Part shown: positions 59,010 to 64,000 of the stretch, one piece after another
How positions within the stretch are numbered: position 1 is the first letter of the stretch
How the letters are laid out: each line of letters opens with the position of its first letter
Source: JBFAPK01 sp040676675
GTDB taxonomy: Bacteria > Actinomycetota > Actinomycetes > Mycobacteriales > Micromonosporaceae
Length of the DNA: 64,000 nt
Assembly: GCF_040676675.1 (NCBI RefSeq)
Contig: NZ_JBFAPK010000041.1
Coordinates: forward strand, 1 to 64,000
Direction of reading: 5' to 3'
Position numbers and translations under genes: made by a program
The notes under the pieces: generated by a model
What the model saw: the letters and a program-made list of their open reading frames with translations, nothing else
What the model was told of the DNA's origin: nothing
The model's database searches: none

Positions 59010-60041
59010 GTGAGTGACAAGACGGTGAGTGACAGAACGCTCCGCAGCCCCGCGATGACCGACGTAGCCCGGCTCGCCGGCGTCTCGCACCAGACCGTCT
59101 CCCGGGTGCTCAACGACCACCCGAACGTCCGCGAACAGACCCGGTTACGGGTCCGTGCGGCCATCGCCGAACTGGGGTACCGGCCGAACCGGGCCGCCCG
59201 GACGCTGGTCACCGGCCGGTCCCAGTTGATCGGCGTGGTGGCGCAGAACTCGACCCTCTACGGGCCCGCCTCGCTGCTCGCCGCCTTCGAGCAGGTGGCC
59301 GCCGAGGCCGGCTTCGCGGTGAGCGTCGGCAGCGTACGGCTGCTGGACCACCGCTCGATCGCCGAGGCGGTGGAGCGCCATCTCGACCAGCGGGTCGCCG
59401 GGATCATGGTCATCGCCCCGGTCACCTCGGCGACGGCGGCCCTCGACGGCCTGCGTACCGACGTCCCGCTGGTGAGCGTCGACGGCGATCCCGCCTCGAC
59501 GACCGCGCTGGTCACCGTCGACCAGGTCGCCGGCGCCCGGGACGCCACGCGCTGCCTGCTGGCGGCGGGCCACCGGACCGTCTGGCACGTCTCCGGCCCG
59601 CCGGACTGGTTCGACAGCGCCGGCCGGATCGAGGGCTGGCAGCAGGCCCTCCGGGAGGCCGGCGCGGAGGTTCCGCCCCTGGTCTCCGGCGACTGGACCG
59701 CGGCGGCCGGCTACCGCGCCGGCCAGATGCTGGCCCGCGTGCCGGAGGCGACCGCGATCTTCGCGGCAAACGACCATCTGGCGCTCGGCATCCTGCGGGC
59801 GATGAGCGAGCGGGGCCGGCGGGTGCCGGAGGACGTCAGCATCGTCGGCTTCGACGACGTACCGGAGGCCGCGTACTTCATCCCGCCGCTGACGACCATC
59901 CGCCCGGACTTCCCGGCGGTCGCCCGCGCGGGGCTGGCGCTGCTGCTGGAGCAGATCGAGTCGGGTCGCCCGGCGTCGCGCCGGGAGACGATCGCACCGA
60001 CCCTGGTGACCCGCGACAGCGTCGCACCACCCGCCGCCTGA
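59010..60041 (+). CDS. araR: LacI family repressor, probable L-arabinose regulator
   Basis: A 343-residue LacI/GalR protein: DVARLAGVSHQTVSRVLNDH is the HTH, LGYRPNRAARTLVTGRS the hinge, and the periplasmic-binding-like sensor has IFAANDHLALGILRAM and ISIVGFDDVPEA-type segments. Its position before araBDA and the shared TGTTAGCGATAACA sites identify it as the likely arabinose repressor. GGAAGAGG precedes the GTG start. TACGCT at 58953 is a possible -10. Confidence 0.88.
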   Translation: MSDKTVSDRTLRSPAMTDVARLAGVSHQTVSRVLNDHPNVREQTRLRVRAAIAELGYRPNRAARTLVTGRSQLIGVVAQNSTLYGPASLLAAFEQVAAEAGFAVSVGSVRLLDHRSIAEAVERHLDQRVAGIMVIAPVTSATAALDGLRTDVPLVSVDGDPASTTALVTVDQVAGARDATRCLLAAGHRTVWHVSGPPDWFDSAGRIEGWQQALREAGAEVPPLVSGDWTAAAGYRAGQMLARVPEATAIFAANDHLALGILRAMSERGRRVPEDVSIVGFDDVPEAAYFIPPLTTIRPDFPAVARAGLALLLEQIESGRPASRRETIAPTLVTRDSVAPPAA

Positions 60042-60188
60042 CCCCGGGCCGCGCGCCCCGTGGTCTGCCGGGCACGGTCGAGCATGGAGTTGTGGTCGGC
60101 GGTACGCCCTATTGGCGGCCTATGTCGCCGCCACCGCTCCATGATCGACGCGGTCTGACCTTCGTTACCGGACTGTTACGGCCAGCGG

Positions 60189-60216
60189 TTGACCGGGCAA
60201 TTGTTAGCGATAACAT
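60189..60216 (+). promoter_or_regulatory. araBDA promoter with operator copy 2
   Basis: TTGACC (60189-60194) and TAACAT (60211-60216) are 16 bp apart. The operator TGTTAGCGATAACA (60202-60215) covers the spacer and -10, so bound repressor would block transcription. Confidence 0.75.
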
Positions 60217-60303
60217 CGTCCGAAAGTTCCACCATCACCAATCACCGTCCCCGCGCGGTCGGCGCTGCCACCGGTCCGGGGCCCTGCGACGAAAGGTGCC
60301 GCC

Positions 60304-61977
60304 ATGCCGCTCGACGCCGCGGATGCGCTGCTGGTGGGAGTCGACTTCGGCACGCTCTCGGGACGTGCCGTGGTGGTACGCGCGGCCGACGGGGCCGAAC
60401 TGGGCTCCGCGGTCTTCGAGTACCCGCACGCGGTGCTGACCGAGACGCTGCCCGGCCACGACGTCCGGCTCGGCGTGGACTGGGCGCTCCAGGTGCCGAA
60501 CGACTACGTCGAGGTGCTGCGGCACGCGGTACCGGAGGCGGTCGAGCGGGCCGGTGTGGACCCCGCCCGGGTCGTCGGCATCGCCACCGACTTCACCGCC
60601 TGCACGATGGTGCCCACCCTGGCCGACGGCACGCCCCTGTCGGAGCTGCCGGAGTTCGCCGACCGGCCGCACGCGTACGTCAAGCTCTGGCGCCACCACG
60701 CGGCCCAGCCGCAGGCCGATCGGATCAACGAGCTGGCCGCCCGGCGGCAGGAGCCGTGGCTGGCCCGGTACGGCGGCATGATCTCCTCGGAGTGGGAGTT
60801 CGCCAAGGCGTTGCAGGTGCTGGAGGAGGACCCCGAGGTCTACGCCCGCATCGAGCGCTGGGTCGAGGCCGCCGACTGGATCGTCTGGCAGCTCACCGGC
60901 AGCTACGTCCGCAACGCGTGCAGCGCCGGCTACAAGGGCATCCTCCAGGACGGCCGGTACCCCGACCCGGAGTTCCTGGCCGAGCTGAACCCGGCCTTCG
61001 CCGACTTCGTGAAGACCCGGCTGGAGCAGCCGATCGGGCAGCTCGGCGCGGCGGCGGGACGGCTGACCGAGCAGGCGGCCGGCTGGACCGGGCTGCCGGC
61101 CGGCATCGCGGTCGCGGTGGGCAACGTGGACGCCCACGTCACCGCCGCCGCCGGCAACGCGCTGGCGCCCGGCCAGATGGTCGCCATCATGGGGACCTCG
61201 ACCTGCCACGTAATGAACGGCGACGAGCTGCGGACCGTACCGGGCATGTGCGGGGTCGTCGACGGCGGGATCGTTTCCGGCAGCTGGGGCTACGAGGCCG
61301 GCCAGAGCGGCGTCGGCGACATCTTCGCCCACTTCGTACGGACCCACGTGCCGGCCGAGTACCGGCACGCCGCCGAGGCCGAGGGCGTCTCGGTGCACGA
61401 GTACCTGACCCGGCTCGCCGCCCGGCAGCGCGTGGGCGAGCACGGCCTGATCGCGCTGGACTGGCACAGCGGCAACCGCTCGGTGTTGGTGGACCACGAA
61501 CTCTCCGGGGTGCTGGTCGGCGAGACGCTCGCCACCCGCCCCGAGGACATCTACCGGGCGCTGATCGAGGCGACCGCGTTCGGTACCCGCACGATCATCG
61601 AGACCTTCACGGCGGCCGGCGTGCCGGTCTCGGAGCTGTTCGTGGTCGGCGGTCTGGTCAAGAACGAGCTGCTGATGCAGATCTACAGCGACGTGACCCG
61701 GCTGCCGCTCTCGCTGATCACCTCGGAGCAGGGGCCGGCGCTCGGTTCGGCGATCCACGCGGCGGTGGCCGCCGGGCTCTACCCCGACGTCCGTACCGCC
61801 GCCGCGGCGATGGGGCGCGTCGAGCGCGCCGTCTACACCCCGGACCCGGACGCCGCGGCCCGCTACGACGAGCTGTTCGAGGAGTACCGGCGGCTGCACG
61901 ACTACTTCGGACGAGGAGGCAACGGCGTGATGCGCAGACTGCGGGCCATCCAGCGGCGGGCGGTGACGTCCCGATGA
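60304..61977 (+). CDS. araB: ribulokinase
   Basis: A 557-residue FGGY sugar kinase: LLVGVDFGTLSGRAVVV, VVGIATDFTACTMVPTL, and the FGGY signature region VVGGLVKNELLMQIYSDVT plus SWGYEAGQSGVGDIF, characteristic of bacterial AraB. It phosphorylates L-ribulose to L-ribulose 5-phosphate with ATP. Its stop overlaps the araD start (ATGA). Confidence 0.96.
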   Translation: MPLDAADALLVGVDFGTLSGRAVVVRAADGAELGSAVFEYPHAVLTETLPGHDVRLGVDWALQVPNDYVEVLRHAVPEAVERAGVDPARVVGIATDFTACTMVPTLADGTPLSELPEFADRPHAYVKLWRHHAAQPQADRINELAARRQEPWLARYGGMISSEWEFAKALQVLEEDPEVYARIERWVEAADWIVWQLTGSYVRNACSAGYKGILQDGRYPDPEFLAELNPAFADFVKTRLEQPIGQLGAAAGRLTEQAAGWTGLPAGIAVAVGNVDAHVTAAAGNALAPGQMVAIMGTSTCHVMNGDELRTVPGMCGVVDGGIVSGSWGYEAGQSGVGDIFAHFVRTHVPAEYRHAAEAEGVSVHEYLTRLAARQRVGEHGLIALDWHSGNRSVLVDHELSGVLVGETLATRPEDIYRALIEATAFGTRTIIETFTAAGVPVSELFVVGGLVKNELLMQIYSDVTRLPLSLITSEQGPALGSAIHAAVAAGLYPDVRTAAAAMGRVERAVYTPDPDAAARYDELFEEYRRLHDYFGRGGNGVMRRLRAIQRRAVTSR

Positions 61978-62654
61978 CGATCACGGGCGCGGTCGGCGCG
62001 ACCGTGCGGCGGCTGCGCGAACAGGTGGCCGCGCTCCATGCCGAGCTGCCCCGCAACGCGCTGGTGGTCTGGACCGCCGGCAACGTCTCGGCCCGGGTGC
62101 CCGACGCCGACCTGCTGGTCATCAAGCCGTCCGGCGTCGGCTACGACGAGATCACCCCCGACAACATGGTCGTCACCGACCTCGACGGCCGGCTCGTCGA
62201 GGGCGACCTGGCGCCCTCGTCGGACACCGCCGCGCACGCCTACGTCTACCGGCACATGCCGCACGTCGGGGGAGTGGTGCACACCCACTCCACCTACGCC
62301 ACCGCCTGGTCCGCGCGGGGGGAGGCGATCCCCTGCGTGCTCACGATGATCGCCGACGAGTTCGGCGGGGAGATCCCGGTGGGCCCGTTCGCCCTGATCG
62401 GGGACGACTCCATCGGCCGGGGCATCGTGCAGACGCTCGCCGGGCACCGCTCCCCGGCGGTGCTGATGCGCAACCACGGCGTCTTCACCATCGGCCGTAC
62501 CGCGCGCGACGCGGTCAAGGCGGCGGTGATGTGCGAGGACGTGGCCCGCACCGTGCACATCGCCCGGCAGCTCGGTACCCCGCTCGCCATCGACCAGGCC
62601 GACGTGGACGCGCTCTACGCGCGCTACCAGAACGTGTACGGGCAGGCGTCCTAG
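61974..62654 (+). CDS. araD: L-ribulose-5-phosphate 4-epimerase
   Basis: A 226-residue class II aldolase/epimerase. WTAGNVSARV and LLVIKPSGVGYDEITPDN bind phosphate; GGVVHTHSTYATAWSA gives two zinc histidines and VLMRNHGVFTIG follows. The product D-xylulose 5-phosphate enters the pentose phosphate pathway. Operon with araB (overlap) and araA (2-bp gap). Confidence 0.96.
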   Translation: MTITGAVGATVRRLREQVAALHAELPRNALVVWTAGNVSARVPDADLLVIKPSGVGYDEITPDNMVVTDLDGRLVEGDLAPSSDTAAHAYVYRHMPHVGGVVHTHSTYATAWSARGEAIPCVLTMIADEFGGEIPVGPFALIGDDSIGRGIVQTLAGHRSPAVLMRNHGVFTIGRTARDAVKAAVMCEDVARTVHIARQLGTPLAIDQADVDALYARYQNVYGQAS

Positions 62655-62656
62655 CC

Positions 62657-64000
62657 ATGCTCCCGAGGAAAGGAACCGACATCGCTACCCGCGTGAAACC
62701 CCAGATCTGGTTCCTCACCGGCAGCCAGCACCTGTACGGGCCGGAGACCCTGGCGCAGGTGGCCGAGCAGTCGCAGCAGATCCAGCGGATGCTGGACGGC
62801 TCCGGCGCCATCGCCGCCGAGATCGTCTGGCGCCCGGTGCTCACCGACGCCGCCGCGATCCGGCGGGTGATGCTCGACGCCAACTCCGACCCGGAGTGCG
62901 TCGGCGTGATCGCGTGGATGCACACCTTCTCGCCGGCCAAGATGTGGATCACCGGCCTGGACGCGCTGCGCAAGCCGCTGCTGCACCTGCACACGCAGCT
63001 CAACGCGGCCCTGCCCTGGTCCACCATCGACATGGACTTCATGAACCTGAACCAGGCGGCGCACGGCGACCGCGAGTTCGGGTTCGTGCAGACCCGGCTG
63101 GGCGTGCCGCGCAAGACCGTCGCCGGACACGCCTCGGACCCGTCCGTGGTCGCGCGCGTCGACGGCTGGGCGCGCGCCGCGATCGGCGTACAACACCTGC
63201 GCGAGCTGCGGCTGGCCCGCTTCGGCGACAACATGCGCGACGTCGCGGTCACCGAGGGGGACAAGGTCGAGGCGGAGCTGCGCTTCGGCGTCTCGGTCAA
63301 CACGTACGGGGTGAACGACCTCGTCACGCGGGTCGACCGGGTGGCCGACGCGGAGGTCGACGCGCTGGTGGCCGAGTACGCCGAGCGGTACCGGCTCGCG
63401 CCCGGGCTCGACGCCGGCGGCGAGCGGCACTCCTCGCTGCGCTACGCCGCGCGGATCGAGTTGGGCCTGCGCGAGTTCCTGACCGAGGGCGACTTCGGCG
63501 CCTTCACCACCAACTTCGAGGACCTCGGCGGCCTGCGCCAGCTCCCGGGCCTGGCGGTGCAGCGGCTGATGGCCGACGGCTACGGCTTCGGCGGCGAGGG
63601 CGACTGGAAGACCTCCGCGCTGCTCGCCGCGGTGAAGGCGATGGGCGCCGGCACCGGCGCGGGCACGTCCTTCATGGAGGACTACACCTACCACTTCGGC
63701 CCCGGCGAGCCGAAGATCCTCGGCGCGCACATGCTGGAGGTCTGCCCGAGCATCGCGGCCGGCCAGCCGTCCTGCGAGATCCACCCGCTCGGCATCGGCG
63801 GCCGGGAGGACCCGGTCCGGCTCGTCTTCGACGCCGCGCCCGGGGCCGGGCTGGTGGTCGGCCTGGCCGACCTCGGCGACCGGTTCCGGCTGGTGGCCAA
63901 CGAGATCGAGGTGGTACCGCCGGACGAGCCGCTGCCCCGACTGCCGGTGGCGCGGGCGGTGTGGAAGCCGGCCCCGTCGCTGACCACCTCGGCCGAGTCG
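62657..64000 (+). CDS. araA: L-arabinose isomerase, 3' end beyond window
   Basis: The visible 448 codons cover most of a ~500-residue AraA: IWFLTGSQHLYGPETL, IAWMHTFSPAKMWI, FTTNFEDLGGLRQLPGLAVQ, YGFGGEGDWKTSALL and FMEDYTYHFGPGEPKILGAHML are all conserved. It isomerises L-arabinose to L-ribulose. ATG 62657 is in frame but has no ribosome binding site; GAGGAAAGGA (62665-62674) instead points to codon ATC at 62681, with GTG 62693 as another option, so the true start is uncertain. Confidence 0.93.
   Translation, partial: MLPRKGTDIATRVKPQIWFLTGSQHLYGPETLAQVAEQSQQIQRMLDGSGAIAAEIVWRPVLTDAAAIRRVMLDANSDPECVGVIAWMHTFSPAKMWITGLDALRKPLLHLHTQLNAALPWSTIDMDFMNLNQAAHGDREFGFVQTRLGVPRKTVAGHASDPSVVARVDGWARAAIGVQHLRELRLARFGDNMRDVAVTEGDKVEAELRFGVSVNTYGVNDLVTRVDRVADAEVDALVAEYAERYRLAPGLDAGGERHSSLRYAARIELGLREFLTEGDFGAFTTNFEDLGGLRQLPGLAVQRLMADGYGFGGEGDWKTSALLAAVKAMGAGTGAGTSFMEDYTYHFGPGEPKILGAHMLEVCPSIAAGQPSCEIHPLGIGGREDPVRLVFDAAPGAGLVVGLADLGDRFRLVANEIEVVPPDEPLPRLPVARAVWKPAPSLTTSAES

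Noticed and set aside
1..64000. Search by eye for tRNA/rRNA genes, insertion sequences, prophage or biosynthetic clusters
   Set aside because: No cloverleaf sequences, transposases, integrases, phage structural genes or NRPS/PKS enzymes were recognised; a dedicated scan could still find a tRNA.

Overview
The window is a chromosomal stretch of a very high-GC actinomycete, most likely a Micromonosporaceae member (Micromonospora or a relative). The reasons are the strong third-position G/C, abundant GTG starts, XRE-DUF5753/DUF397 pairs, a DUF2267 protein, CaiB and SGNH acyltransferase genes, and many TANNNT boxes 6-7 nt before start codons, which suggests leaderless transcription. It contains an assembly gap (ten Ns at 25904-25913) next to a suspicious C-rich run. 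I see no rRNA, tRNA, CRISPR array, insertion sequence or prophage.

Layout. 1-4500: pirin, a band 7 protein, a helical protein and dihydrolipoyl dehydrogenase. 4860-13560: an O-acyltransferase with SGNH domain, a PrsW protease, DUF1345 and DUF2795 proteins, a CaiB-type CoA transferase and two glycosyltransferases. 13600-17105: TerC, a small molybdopterin oxidoreductase with FAD/NAD reductase and zinc-ribbon partner, and a SpoU methyltransferase. 17200-22460: an SDR behind two strong palindromes, an APH-type kinase, DUF1232 and ATP-grasp proteins, and a LOG-like protein. 22500-25800: an XRE/DUF397 cassette whose regulator is frameshifted, a remnant of a zinc alcohol dehydrogenase, and a secreted EEP-fold hydrolase. 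26060-34270: a SnoaL-like/TetR operon with matching operators, a second acyltransferase, an SDR, a secreted repeat protein, a Tat-exported M28 peptidase and NDH-2. 34460-45500: secreted and membrane proteins, two aldo-keto reductases, AI-2E permease, a DUF2267/PCD-like fusion, a GGDEF-EAL protein, a DeoR regulator, STAS and CheY-like proteins, and a DivIVA-like coiled coil. 45600-48100: a lysozyme-like protein and a GH46 chitosanase. 48200-51110: the most interesting segment, a mau-like redox-maturation operon. 51300-58600: an EEP protein, a VOC-PhzF fusion, OsmC, and a hydrolase/SDR/Baeyer-Villiger monooxygenase operon. 58800-64000: the L-arabinose locus (LacI-type repressor, araB, araD, araA cut by the window end) with two identical operators.

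Main candidate for an undescribed system: a minus-strand operon at 48255-51114 with lower GC than its flanks. In order it encodes a MauE-like membrane protein, a MauD-like thioredoxin-fold protein, a Tat-exported 103-aa protein with eight cysteines and one tryptophan, a 19-residue hydrophobic mini-ORF, a polytopic membrane protein and two unknown proteins. The cysteine-rich protein carries a W-x-C-x-x-x-G...C-x-C block reminiscent of the tryptophan that becomes the quinone cofactor in the methylamine dehydrogenase light chain. No heavy chain, MauG or second tryptophan is present. I infer an exported redox or cross-linked mini-protein with a dedicated disulfide machinery.

A second window-wide pattern is short tandem duplications (13-36 bp units) sitting at or just after stop codons of unrelated genes. 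Functions are assigned by reading the translations by eye; no database search was run.
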